A DNA stretch of 32,177 nucleotides from positions 1 through 32,177 of the forward strand of contig CALYBJ010000029.1 of NCBI GenBank assembly GCA_944412445.1, in the 5' to 3' direction. Shown piece after piece: positions 1 to 8,176 of the stretch. The notes under the pieces were generated by a model that worked only from the letters and a program-made list of their open reading frames with translations, was not told where the DNA came from and did not search any database. Each line of letters begins with the position of its first letter. Position 1 is the first letter of the stretch. The position numbers were made by a program, and so were the translations under genes. Source of the stretch: an uncultured Clostridia bacterium. Its GTDB lineage: Bacteria > Bacillota > Clostridia > Oscillospirales > Acutalibacteraceae.

Positions 1-627
1 CATGTCGGCATCCCTTATTACGGTTCCGTGACAGTCGCTTGCAATAATATGCACAAGTCCGTTGCCTAAAAGCCATTTCGCGCAGTCAGCTTCCTTAATG
101 CCGAATTTTCCTAAAAAACTGCCCTTATTAACCTGAAGCAGGCAGTCCCGTGACAGAAACCTGTAAGCGTTTTCAGGAAAATTATATACAGCCTCATATC
201 TTTCGGGATGCGCAATTATCGGTATCAATCCGCAGGAACGGATTTTTTCAATATGCGTCAGCATATCCTCAATTCCATCGTCAAAATAAAATTCCGTCAG
301 AATATATCTGGAGCCGTTTATTGTAATTACATCGCCTTTTTTCAGAATTTCATCAAAATCGGCACGCCTCAGCATTTCGCTTCCTAAAAACAAATTAATT
401 TTTATGTTATTTTCAGCGGCGGCGCTTTTAATATTTTTGTAATGCCTTACTATAACGCTTCTCTTGCTTTCCGCTATGCTCCTGCTGTCATTAAAGTAAT
501 GAGGCGTCAGAACCATAGCCCTTGTACCGCCTGCATAAGCCTGCTTCATTATTTTCAGCGCTTCCTCCGTTGATTCCGGACCGTCGTCAACATTGGGCAT
601 CACATGACAATGAATATCTATAAACAT
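1..627 (-). CDS. cpsB: CpsB/YwqE-type PHP-domain tyrosine phosphatase (3' end cut by window)
   Basis: The first 209 codons read from ATG at 627 run off the window edge, so the C-terminus is missing. The protein has the metal-binding motifs of the PHP-fold CpsB/CapC/YwqE phosphatases: HCHVMPNVDDG near residues 6-16, TPHYF, GSEM, AHPERY and ASDCHG. These Mn-dependent enzymes dephosphorylate the tyrosine-rich tail of the BY-kinase that controls capsule or exopolysaccharide export. The gene diverges from a CapD-like dehydratase gene, which fits a surface polysaccharide locus. A GAGG ribosome binding site precedes the ATG, and a promoter lies about 40 bp upstream. The family assignment is from motifs; its kinase partner is not in the window. 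Confidence 0.88.
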   Translation of the reverse strand, partial: MFIDIHCHVMPNVDDGPESTEEALKIMKQAYAGGTRAMVLTPHYFNDSRSIAESKRSVIVRHYKNIKSAAAENNIKINLFLGSEMLRRADFDEILKKGDVITINGSRYILTEFYFDDGIEDMLTHIEKIRSCGLIPIIAHPERYEAVYNFPENAYRFLSRDCLLQVNKGSFLGKFGIKEADCAKWLLGNGLVHIIASDCHGTVIRDADM

Positions 628-663
628 TAATTTTATCCTCAGCTTCTGACGCATTTACAATTT

Positions 664-692
664 ATTTTACCTTAAAATTTACATCCCGTCAA
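664..692 (-). promoter_or_regulatory. Sigma-A-type promoter for the cpsB-like gene
   Basis: On the minus strand TTGACG (692-687) and TAAAAT (669-664) are separated by exactly 17 bp and lie just upstream of the phosphatase ATG. Confidence 0.6.
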
Positions 693-781
693 GAAATATA
701 AATAAAAATGAAGAAATTGTTAATGAATTTGTTTAATATTCTATATTTATTAATAAAAAATATCCATTTTATATAATTTTG

Positions 782-810
782 TTGACAATAATTAATCAAA
801 ATGCTATCAT
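782..810 (+). promoter_or_regulatory. Sigma-A-type promoter for the capD-like gene
   Basis: A perfect TTGACA (782-787) and TATCAT (805-810) are separated by 17 bp, 50 bp before the dehydratase ATG. With the minus-strand promoter at 664-692 it forms a divergent pair. Confidence 0.7.
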
Positions 811-859
811 TATAAGGTAATTTTTATTTTTCCATCAATTAACTGGTTACGGTGATTTA

Positions 860-2743
860 ATGAGCAATACTTCTCGATACTCTAAAGAAAAATTCTATAA
901 TGACTTAAAAACCTTATGTCTTATAATTGCCGATGCTTTTATTATTAATTTTTCATCCTTCTGCGCTCTTTTTGTAAGATATGAATTCAGCTATAAGGAT
1001 CTTTATGATTCCGGCTTTTTAATAAACGCCGCCAAGCTTGCTCCTTTGTTTACTGCCATTATAATTATTGTTTTTATCTTGTTCAGGCTGTATAAAAGAA
1101 TCTGGAAATTCGCAGGCGTTGACGAATTTATTACTATTGCTGCCGCCTGCCTTGCAGCCACTGCCGCAGTTGCCGTTTCTCTTTTTATTTTAAGGCATAT
1201 ATTTAATATTTGGCTCCCCAGAAGCTACTCTATTTTGTTTTTCTTTTTCCTTTTGTCTCTTACAACTGCCGTCAGGTTTTCTTACAGATTCCTGGGAAAA
1301 ATAAAACGCACCGTTAAAAAAATGAATATTGATCAAAGAATTATGATCATCGGCGCCGGCCGCTCCGGAGCCATGGTTTTAAGAGAATTTCAGGGCAGCT
1401 CGCACTCCAACGGCAAGGTCGTATGTTTCCTTGACAGAGACCCGGACAAAATCCATAAGTATATCCACGGCATAAAGGTTGTGGATAACTGCGACCATAT
1501 TCCCGAAAATGTTGAAAAATACAGAATTGATCAGATTATCCTTGCCGTTCCTGACGCTACGAACCTTGAAAAAAGAACGCTTATAACCGAATGTCAGAAA
1601 ACAAAATGCGACTTGAAAATTGTTCCTGCGATTTATCAGCTGGCAAACGGCGATGTAAGCATTGAAAAAATCAGAAAGGTTGAAATCGACGACCTTCTGG
1701 GAAGAGACAGTATTCAAGTAGATTTATCGGAGATTTCCGCTTATCTTTCGGGAAAAACCGTTTTGGTAACAGGCGGCGGCGGTTCAATCGGAAGCGAGCT
1801 TTGCAGGCAGATTGCAAAAAACACTCCGAAAAAGCTTGTAATATTCGATATTTATGAAAACTCCGCGTATTCCATTCAGCAGGAGCTGAGAGCAAAATAT
1901 CCTGAGCTTGATTTGGACGTTATTATAGGCTCCGTAAGGGATATTCACAGGGTTGATACCGTCTTCGATAAGTACAGACCAGATATTGTATATCATGCGG
2001 CGGCTCACAAGCATGTCCCCCTTATGGAGGACTCTCCCAACGAAGCCATTAAGAACAATGTTTTCGGAACATACAATACTGCGAGAATTTCCGACAAATA
2101 CGGTGTATCAACCTTTGTACTTATTTCTACCGACAAAGCTGTCAATCCCACAAATATTATGGGTGCTTCCAAACGCCTCTGCGAAATGATAATAGAATGT
2201 TTTGCAAAAATTTCGCATAATACAAAATTTGTCGCAGTCAGATTCGGAAACGTATTAGGCTCTAACGGAAGCGTTATTCCTCTTTTCAGAAAACAGATTC
2301 AAAGAGGAGGCCCCGTTACCGTTACCCACAGGGATATTATAAGATATTTCATGACCATTCCCGAAGCTGTTTCTCTTGTGCTTCAGGCAGGTTGCTACGC
2401 AAAAGGCGGCGAAATCTTCGTTCTCGATATGGGACAGCCTGTAAAAATCGACGATCTCGCAAGAAAAATGATAAAGCTTTCAGGCTTTGAGCCTGATGTT
2501 GATATTAAAATTGAATATACAGGCTTAAGACCGGGAGAAAAGCTTTACGAAGAGCTTCTTATGCTGGAGGAAGGCCTTGAGAAAACGAAAAACGATCTTA
2601 TTTTCATCGGCAAGCTTTCCGACGTTGACGCAGACGAGTTTTTCACTCAGCTTGCATATTTGCGGGACGAATGCTACAAGGACGGCAACGGCATAAAGCA
2701 GTATGTAAGCAAAATAGTTACTACATACACCCCTAAAGATTAA
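860..2743 (+). CDS. Membrane-bound nucleotide-sugar 4,6-dehydratase/epimerase (CapD/FlaA1/WbpM/PglF type)
   Basis: A 627-residue protein of full length for the large membrane dehydratases. Four hydrophobic segments lie near residues 16-40, 57-76, 91-112 and 122-140. A first Rossmann-like domain carries IIGAGRSG (163-170). The catalytic SDR domain carries TGGGGSIG (304-311), AAAHKHVPLME (380-390), STDKA (423-427) and NIMGASKR (432-439). The usual SDR Tyr is replaced by Met434 ahead of Lys438, as known for WbpM/PglF. Family members convert UDP-GlcNAc to a UDP-4-keto-6-deoxy sugar, a first step to capsule, lipid carrier or glycoprotein sugars. A metallophosphoesterase gene follows after 25 bp, probably co-transcribed. 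The exact product sugar cannot be told from sequence. Confidence 0.9.
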   Translation: MSNTSRYSKEKFYNDLKTLCLIIADAFIINFSSFCALFVRYEFSYKDLYDSGFLINAAKLAPLFTAIIIIVFILFRLYKRIWKFAGVDEFITIAAACLAATAAVAVSLFILRHIFNIWLPRSYSILFFFFLLSLTTAVRFSYRFLGKIKRTVKKMNIDQRIMIIGAGRSGAMVLREFQGSSHSNGKVVCFLDRDPDKIHKYIHGIKVVDNCDHIPENVEKYRIDQIILAVPDATNLEKRTLITECQKTKCDLKIVPAIYQLANGDVSIEKIRKVEIDDLLGRDSIQVDLSEISAYLSGKTVLVTGGGGSIGSELCRQIAKNTPKKLVIFDIYENSAYSIQQELRAKYPELDLDVIIGSVRDIHRVDTVFDKYRPDIVYHAAAHKHVPLMEDSPNEAIKNNVFGTYNTARISDKYGVSTFVLISTDKAVNPTNIMGASKRLCEMIIECFAKISHNTKFVAVRFGNVLGSNGSVIPLFRKQIQRGGPVTVTHRDIIRYFMTIPEAVSLVLQAGCYAKGGEIFVLDMGQPVKIDDLARKMIKLSGFEPDVDIKIEYTGLRPGEKLYEELLMLEEGLEKTKNDLIFIGKLSDVDADEFFTQLAYLRDECYKDGNGIKQYVSKIVTTYTPKD

Positions 2744-2768
2744 TTGAGTTTGAACAGCAGGTACATCC

Positions 2769-3644
2769 ATGAAGCCAAAAAAATCTCTATCAAATAAAAT
2801 ATTAAAAATAACCGCGTTAATTTTAACTGCGGTTATAATATTTTTTGCCACGGCTCTTATTATTTCAAACAACTGTTTAAAAACTTCCGATTATACCGTT
2901 GATTTAAAAGAGATAAGCGAAGGCAATATCAAATTAGTGCTTTTGGCAGATCTCCACGGAAAATCCTTCGGAAAAAATAACAGTCTCCTTATAAAAAAAA
3001 TAAGCCAGCAAAAGCCTGATATAATCTGTATGTGCGGCGACTTTGCTGACGCATCCGACGACAGTTTTAACGAAGCCTCTCTGACAGATTTAATTTCTGA
3101 GCTTTCAAAAACCGCGCCTGTATATTTTTCTCTCGGAAATCACGATATATCATATTTAAAAACCCACGAAGATTTTATAGAAAATTTAACCTCTTCCGGC
3201 TGTACCGTTCTTGAAAACAATTATACGGACATCCGAATCAACGGCGTAAAAATCCGCATAGGCGGAATGTTCAGCTATGCCTTCGGTTACGATAAAAACA
3301 GCGACGGAACGGAAAATCAGGCGTTCTCTTTTCTTAAGGATTTTACCGACACCAATCTTCCCGCAATTCTCCTATGCCACAGACCCGACAGCTTTATCTA
3401 CGGCAACGCCCGTGAGCTTTGGGAGATAGACCTGATACTTTCCGGACACACTCACGGAGGCTTATGGCGTCTTCCGTTTATCGGCGGCGTATTCGCTCCG
3501 GAACAGGGCTTTAACCCTCAGTATGATTACGGAAAATTTGAGTTTGACAAATTCACAATGATTATTACAAGCGGTTTTGACGGATATAAAAATATTCCCA
3601 GAATGTTTAATACTCCGGAGATTGCGGTTATTAATCTGAAATAA
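2769..3644 (+). CDS. Membrane-anchored calcineurin-like metallophosphoesterase (YkuE-like)
   Basis: A 291-residue protein with one N-terminal transmembrane segment (about residues 12-33), so the catalytic domain probably faces outward or lies at the membrane. All metal-binding motifs of the calcineurin-like family are visible: DLH (61-63), GDFAD (90-94), GNHD (123-126), CHRPD around His204, and GHTHGG (226-231). YkuE-like relatives hydrolyse phosphoesters in cell-envelope or lipid substrates; the substrate here is unknown. It starts 25 bp after the capD-like gene with no terminator between them, suggesting one transcript. The last 30 bases of the gene take part in a local duplication downstream. 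Confidence 0.85.
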   Translation: MKPKKSLSNKILKITALILTAVIIFFATALIISNNCLKTSDYTVDLKEISEGNIKLVLLADLHGKSFGKNNSLLIKKISQQKPDIICMCGDFADASDDSFNEASLTDLISELSKTAPVYFSLGNHDISYLKTHEDFIENLTSSGCTVLENNYTDIRINGVKIRIGGMFSYAFGYDKNSDGTENQAFSFLKDFTDTNLPAILLCHRPDSFIYGNARELWEIDLILSGHTHGGLWRLPFIGGVFAPEQGFNPQYDYGKFEFDKFTMIITSGFDGYKNIPRMFNTPEIAVINLK

Positions 3645-3736
3645 TTTTTTATACTATTATTTATAAAAATATCCCCGGAATATTTTACATTCCGGAGACA
3701 GCGGTTATTAATCTGAAATAATATTTTATACTATTT
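3614..3736. repeat. Imperfect direct repeat covering the metallophosphoesterase stop region, with a hairpin between copies
   Basis: About 46 bases at 3614-3659 recur at 3691-3736, offset 77 bp, with a few substitutions or small indels. Both begin TCCGGAGA and contain GCGGTTATTAATCTGAAATA. The unit includes the last codons and stop of the upstream gene, so it looks like a local duplication. Between the copies CCGGAAT (3675-3681) pairs with ATTCCGG (3689-3695), a possible weak terminator shared by the convergent genes. Confidence 0.7.
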
Positions 3737-3737
3737 T

Positions 3738-4115
3738 TTATGTAAGCTTGTTTATGTACTCGCAGTAAACATATATGTTTTGAATTTTTTTCGCCTGAAC
3801 GCCTTCGGCAGTCTCGATTACGGGCTGTGATTCGGAAGGCGTTATATAACGCTTGAAAACTATGGCGCTCTGTCCCGGCTCCATATGGAAAATCTCTCCG
3901 TACTCAAATTCATCTATATTAATGTTCAGATAGTCCGTCAGCACCTTGTCGATCATCCTGTCGGAATAGCAGCAGCATACGCCTACATCGGCAAATACCT
4001 CAATTATCGACTTCGCTTCATCAAGGCTTACGGTATCAATCTTATAAGTTCCGTTGCCCACCGCGCTCATTGAATCGTTGTCAAAAAGAAGCAAACAATT
4101 AGTTTTGTTGTCCAT
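3738..4115 (-). CDS. Small soluble protein, distant resemblance to DUF1874 (STIV B116/AcrIII-1 fold family)
   Basis: A 125-residue protein with no signal or membrane segment. The start is supported by GGAGG 7 bases upstream of the ATG. I do not recognise it firmly. Its layout resembles DUF1874: an SLDEAK segment (30-35), a Gly/Cys-rich strand followed by a helix of the type 'TAELLSKLLGI' (here KVLTDYLNINI, 57-67), then MEPGQSAIVF (78-87) where DUF1874 has a 'mkPGDqAlvF' block. The catalytic His used by AcrIII-1 ring nucleases is not at the expected place (a Ser/Asp pair stands there), so nuclease activity is not implied. It may be only a structural relative, or the likeness may be chance. It lies alone between convergent and divergent neighbours. 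Confidence 0.7.
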   Translation of the reverse strand: MDNKTNCLLLFDNDSMSAVGNGTYKIDTVSLDEAKSIIEVFADVGVCCCYSDRMIDKVLTDYLNINIDEFEYGEIFHMEPGQSAIVFKRYITPSESQPVIETAEGVQAKKIQNIYVYCEYINKLT

Positions 4116-4396
4116 ATATGTACCTCCGTATCTTAAATATAATTTTTATTGAATTTGTTTATTAAATAGACTTATACCATATTCTTTATAATAATTATAT
4201 TGTAAAAATATCAAATATTTAGTTATGAATTTAGTTAAACAAAACTTAAAATCTTATCATTCTGAACAAAATTATTTGATTACCGCCGTTAAAACAATCC
4301 AAGTATATGATTTTTATTCATGTATATTTATTTTTTTTTAAAAGTGTGTTAATATATTAAAAATTATTTAATATTTATATTATGGAGCGTCATATT

Positions 4397-5164
4397 ATGT
4401 CAAACGCTGATATACCTGTGCATATTGACTTTTTCGGCAGTCTTAAAATCGTTACCCCTTACGGAGAAGTTACGGAAAATCAAATTAACTCCATACAAAT
4501 ATGTAAATTTATCGCATATCTTATTCTTAACCGAAAGTCAATTATTTCATCTGATATTCTCACCGCTATAATATGGCCCCACGATGTTGAAGACCCCTAC
4601 GGCAGTCTCCGTTCTCTGGCGTTCAGAACAAGGAAAATTTTAAAGTCTGCTTTTCCCGGCGAATCCCTTATTATCGCTAAAAACGGTTCCTACACAGTCA
4701 GCAAAGACTTTAATCTTACTGTCGATTCAGAAATTCTTACGGAAAGAATAAATATGATATCCGCAAATAAAAAAAATCATGAGAATTTTTCTGATTTTGA
4801 CAGGAGCTTTATTGAAAACTTCAAGGGCAGTTTTCTTGAGTGTCTGTCATCCGACCCTTGGGGACTTCCCGTCTGCACTTTTTATAATTCTCGGTTTCTT
4901 TCATACCTTTATCAGGTTATAGATTTTCTTTTTTTACAAAAAAAATTTGATGAAATAATTCAATATGCGGCAAAAGGTCTTGAAATAGACCCTTTATCGG
5001 AAAAGCTTCATTCATCTGTTCTGTCAGCCCTTCTCTGTCAGGGCAACAGAAAATTGGCTTTGGATTACTACTCAAATACAGTAAAGATGTTTGAAAATGA
5101 GTACAATATTCTTCCCACAGCTTCTTTTACAGCAATAAAACAAAAACTTTTGACTCCTGATTAA
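4397..5164 (+). CDS. SARP/BTAD-type transcriptional regulator
   Basis: A 255-residue protein with an N-terminal winged-helix DNA-binding domain (about residues 8-105, with the SLRSLAFRTRKILK recognition-helix region) and a C-terminal bacterial transcriptional activator domain of TPR-like helices (about 110-253; EIDPLSEKLHSSVLSALLCQG). This is the SARP/DnrI/EmbR architecture without ATPase or kinase modules. An in-frame ATG exists at 4382, but GGAG at 4384-4387 sits 9 bases before the ATG at 4397, so I chose 4397. The gene ends 22 bp before nfnA, so it may be co-transcribed with nfnAB or regulate it. The ligand or signal is unknown. The 281 bp upstream are very AT-rich with no clear promoter. 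Confidence 0.85.
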   Translation: MSNADIPVHIDFFGSLKIVTPYGEVTENQINSIQICKFIAYLILNRKSIISSDILTAIIWPHDVEDPYGSLRSLAFRTRKILKSAFPGESLIIAKNGSYTVSKDFNLTVDSEILTERINMISANKKNHENFSDFDRSFIENFKGSFLECLSSDPWGLPVCTFYNSRFLSYLYQVIDFLFLQKKFDEIIQYAAKGLEIDPLSEKLHSSVLSALLCQGNRKLALDYYSNTVKMFENEYNILPTASFTAIKQKLLTPD

Positions 5165-5186
5165 CCCATACGGAAGGTGATACGTT

Positions 5187-6029
5187 ATGTTTGAAATAAA
5201 ATCTAAAAAATGCCTGAATCCTACGGTTACAATGATGGACATTTATGCCCCTAATGTGGCTAAGAAAGCCAAACCCGGCCAGTTTATAATTTTAAGGGTT
5301 GACTCCACAGGCGAAAGAATCCCTCTTACAATCGCCGGACGGGATATTGATGACGGAACGGTTAAGATTATTTTTCAGATAGCAGGAAGAACCACCTTCA
5401 GCCTTAATCAGCTGAACGAGGGCGATTTTATAAGTGATTTTGTAGGCCCTCTGGGAAATCCCACCAAGCTGGACGGCTTTAAAAAGGTTTGCATTGTAGG
5501 CGGCGGCGTAGGCTGTGCCATTGCCCTTCCGGTAGCTCAGCAGCTTTATAAAAACGGCTGTGAGGTTCATTCGATAATCGGCTTCAGAAACAAGGATTTG
5601 GTTATTTTAGAGGACGAATTCAAAAGCGTGTCCTCAAAGCTTACCCTTATGACCGACGACGGCTCCGCCGGAAGAAAAGGCGTTGTAACACAGCCCTTAA
5701 AGGAAGCTATTGATCAGGGCGAAAGCTATGACGAGGTTATTGCCATAGGCCCTCTTGTTATGATGAAATTTGTGGCGGCAACCACCAAGCCCTACAACAT
5801 TAAAACAACAGTATCAATGAACCCCATTATGATAGACGGAACGGGTATGTGCGGAGGCTGCCGTCTTACTGTGGGCGGAGAAACAAAATTCGCCTGCGTT
5901 GACGGTCCCGATTTCGACGGATTTGAAGTGGATTTTGACGAAGCCATGAAGAGAGGCTCCATGTATAAAGATTTTGAAAGGCACGCTTATGACGAACAGT
6001 GCAATCTGTTCAAAAAGGAGGTCAAATAA
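5187..6029 (+). CDS. nfnA: NfnA: FAD/[2Fe-2S] subunit of NADH-dependent reduced ferredoxin:NADP+ oxidoreductase
   Basis: A 280-residue protein of the ferredoxin-reductase/PyrK superfamily. It has an N-terminal FAD-binding beta barrel (residues 1-95, with RIPLTIAG), an NAD-binding domain starting VCIVGGGVGCA (101-111), and a C-terminal cluster region with Asp217, Cys222, Cys225 and Cys237. The Asp plus three Cys set matches the unusual [2Fe-2S] ligation known for Thermotoga NfnA. With NfnB it carries out flavin-based electron bifurcation, reversibly coupling NADPH oxidation to NAD+ and ferredoxin reduction in the cytoplasm. A ribosome binding site (GGAAGGTGAT) precedes the ATG; nfnB starts 1 base after its stop. 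Confidence 0.93.
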   Translation: MFEIKSKKCLNPTVTMMDIYAPNVAKKAKPGQFIILRVDSTGERIPLTIAGRDIDDGTVKIIFQIAGRTTFSLNQLNEGDFISDFVGPLGNPTKLDGFKKVCIVGGGVGCAIALPVAQQLYKNGCEVHSIIGFRNKDLVILEDEFKSVSSKLTLMTDDGSAGRKGVVTQPLKEAIDQGESYDEVIAIGPLVMMKFVAATTKPYNIKTTVSMNPIMIDGTGMCGGCRLTVGGETKFACVDGPDFDGFEVDFDEAMKRGSMYKDFERHAYDEQCNLFKKEVK

Positions 6030-6030
6030 A

Positions 6031-7416
6031 ATGGCTAACTTATCGCCGGTAAAGCAGCCTATGCTTTTGCTGAATGCGGAAATGAGAGCTGAAACTTTTG
6101 AGGAAGTTGCGCTGGGCTACTCCGAAACTGAAGCAGTTAAAGAGGCGGAGCGCTGTCTTCACTGCAAAAATATGCCCTGCGTAAGCGGCTGCCCGGTAAG
6201 TATTCAGATTCCGGACTTTATCAAAATGATTACCGAAAACAACTATGAAGGCGCCTATCAGAAAATTGCCGAAGCGTCTGCCCTGCCTGCCGTATGCGGC
6301 AGAGTTTGTCCTCAGGAACGCCAGTGTGAGAAAAACTGCGTAAGAGGAATTAAGGGTGAAGCTGTAGCTATCGGCCGTCTTGAAAGATTTGTTGCCGATT
6401 ATCATAACAACCATGCTGTTGACCACAGAAAGCCTGTTCCCTCAAACGGTCACAAGGTTGCCGTAATAGGCTCGGGCCCTTCAGGATTAACCTGTGCGGG
6501 AGAGCTTCGCAGAATGGGCTACGATGTTACCGTTTTTGAAGCGCTTCACATTGCAGGCGGCGTCCTTGTTTACGGTATTCCCGAATTCAGGCTTCCAAAA
6601 AGAACGGTTCAGAAGGAAATTGACGGTCTTTTGAAAATGGGCGTTAAAATCGAAACGAATACCGTTATCGGAAAAACCTTTACAATAAACGAGCTTATGA
6701 ACGAGCAGGGCTTTGACGCCGTTTTTGTCGGCTCCGGCGCAGGTCTTCCCAAATTTATGAAAATCCCCGGAGAAAACCTCAGAGGCGTTTATTCTGCCAA
6801 TGAGTTTTTAACAAGAATAAATCTTATGAAAGCTTACCAGGCGGACAGTTCAACGCCTATTATGCACCCGGGAAAAACAATCGTCGTCGGAGGCGGCAAT
6901 GTTGCCATGGACGCCGCAAGATGCGCAAGACGCTTAGGCTCTCATGTTACAGTTGTTTACAGAAGAACAAAGAACGAGCTTCCTGCCCGTAAAGAAGAAG
7001 TTGAGCACGCTGTTGAAGAGGGCATTGAATTCAGCTTTTTGACTAATCCCGTAAAGATAAACGGCGACGAAAACAGCTCAGCCGTTTCGGTAACCTGTCA
7101 GAAGATGGAGCTTTCCGAAGCCGACGCCTCCGGCAGAGCAAGGCCTGTTCCTGTTCCCCACAGCGACTTTGACATTGAAGCGGATGTGGTGATAATGGCT
7201 CTGGGCACTTCTCCCAATCCTCTTATAAAGTCAACTACCGAAGGTCTTGAAACACAAAAATGGGGCGGAATTGTTGCCGATGAAACAGGGGCAACATCAA
7301 TTCCCGGTGTGTTCGCCGGCGGAGACGCCGTAACAGGAGCCGCAACCGTTATTCTTGCCATGGGCGCTGGAAAAACCGCTGCGAAAGCTATTGACGAATA
7401 CATTAAATCCAAATAA
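6031..7416 (+). CDS. nfnB: NfnB: glutamate-synthase-like Fe-S flavoprotein subunit of the bifurcating transhydrogenase
   Basis: A 461-residue GltD-like protein. Two cysteine sets typical of the N-terminal [4Fe-4S] domain are Cys42, 45, 50, 54 and Cys89, 93, 99, 103. FAD and NADPH sites follow, with GSGPSG (147-152) and a second dinucleotide motif VVGGGNVAMD, and a C-terminal FAGGDAVTG FAD motif. In isolation such proteins are often labelled GltA/GltD of glutamate synthase; the adjacent nfnA and absence of a large glutamate synthase subunit point to NfnB. The ATG at 6031 is chosen because AAGGAGGT lies just upstream; the in-frame codons further upstream overlap nfnA. An intrinsic terminator follows. 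Confidence 0.93.
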   Translation: MANLSPVKQPMLLLNAEMRAETFEEVALGYSETEAVKEAERCLHCKNMPCVSGCPVSIQIPDFIKMITENNYEGAYQKIAEASALPAVCGRVCPQERQCEKNCVRGIKGEAVAIGRLERFVADYHNNHAVDHRKPVPSNGHKVAVIGSGPSGLTCAGELRRMGYDVTVFEALHIAGGVLVYGIPEFRLPKRTVQKEIDGLLKMGVKIETNTVIGKTFTINELMNEQGFDAVFVGSGAGLPKFMKIPGENLRGVYSANEFLTRINLMKAYQADSSTPIMHPGKTIVVGGGNVAMDAARCARRLGSHVTVVYRRTKNELPARKEEVEHAVEEGIEFSFLTNPVKINGDENSSAVSVTCQKMELSEADASGRARPVPVPHSDFDIEADVVIMALGTSPNPLIKSTTEGLETQKWGGIVADETGATSIPGVFAGGDAVTGAATVILAMGAGKTAAKAIDEYIKSK

Positions 7417-7433
7417 TTTTCTTATATAAGAAA

Positions 7434-7458
7434 CCGGGGTTTTCGCCCCGGATTTTTT
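7434..7458 (+). terminator. Intrinsic terminator after nfnAB
   Basis: CCGGGG (7434-7439) and CCCCGG (7446-7451) form a perfect GC-rich stem with a 6-base loop, followed by a T6 tract. Confidence 0.9.
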
Positions 7459-7459
7459 G

Positions 7460-7488
7460 TTGCATACTTTATTTTTATGTGGTAATAT
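7460..7488 (+). promoter_or_regulatory. Promoter of ung
   Basis: TTGCAT (7460-7465) and TAATAT (7483-7488) are separated by 17 bp, directly after the nfnAB terminator and 22 bp before the ung ATG. Confidence 0.6.
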
Positions 7489-7510
7489 ATTGAAAACTGG
7501 AGTTGATATA

Positions 7511-8176
7511 ATGGTTAAATTCGATAACGAATGGGATATTATTCTTAAAGACGAATTTCAGAAGGAATACTATAAAAAAATACATAACTTTCTTGTTGAA
7601 GAATATAAAAACCCGGCTTATCCCATATATCCCAATATGTACGACATTTTCAACGCTTTAAAAATTACAGACTACAACGGCGTAAAGGCGGTAATTCTCG
7701 GACAGGATCCTTATCACGGGCCGAATCAGGCTCACGGACTTGCGTTTTCCGTAAAAGAAGGCGTACAGCCGCCTCCGTCCCTTGTTAACATTTATAAGGA
7801 ATACCATAACGATTTAGGCTACCCTATTCCAAAATCAGGAAGCCTTATAAAATGGGCAGAAAACGGCGTTCTCCTTCTTAACACTGTTTTAACCGTCAGA
7901 GGAGGTCAGGCAGCAAGCCACAGAGGCATCGGCTGGGAAATTTTCACCGACAGAATTATAGAGCTTCTGAACCAAAGGGAAAAGCCTGTTGTTTTTCTTC
8001 TCTGGGGCAGGTTCGCAAGAGATAAAAAAGCCCTTATTACTAACCCCAATCACCATATTTTAGAGGCGGCTCATCCCAGTCCTCTTTCTGCTTACAACGG
8101 CTTTTTCGGCTGCCGTCATTTTTCAAAAACAAACCTTCTTATTCCCGACGATCCCGTTGACTGGCGTTTGGATTAA
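7511..8176 (+). CDS. ung: Uracil-DNA glycosylase (family 1)
   Basis: A 221-residue protein of normal length for family 1 UDG, which removes uracil from DNA to start base-excision repair. The water-activating loop GQDPYHGP has catalytic Asp66, and the Leu/His loop [18 protein letters not shown] is intact. The start at 7511 is preferred over an in-frame upstream codon at 7457 because GGAG (7499-7502) is 8 bases before it and the upstream codon lies inside the nfnAB terminator. Its stop codon interleaves with the stop of the convergent antiporter gene; there is no terminator between them. Confidence 0.95.
   Translation: MVKFDNEWDIILKDEFQKEYYKKIHNFLVEEYKNPAYPIYPNMYDIFNALKITDYNGVKAVILGQDPYHGPNQAHGLAFSVKEGVQPPPSLVNIYKEYHNDLGYPIPKSGSLIKWAENGVLLLNTVLTVRGGQAASHRGIGWEIFTDRIIELLNQREKPVVFLLWGRFARDKKALITNPNHHILEAAHPSPLSAYNGFFGCRHFSKTNLLIPDDPVDWRLD

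Noticed and set aside
4234..4250. GTTAAA-N5-CTTAAA upstream of the BTAD regulator as a third operator of the two-component regulon
   Set aside because: It lacks the terminal G in both half-sites, has no third site and no -10 at the right distance, and lies in very AT-rich DNA where such matches arise by chance.
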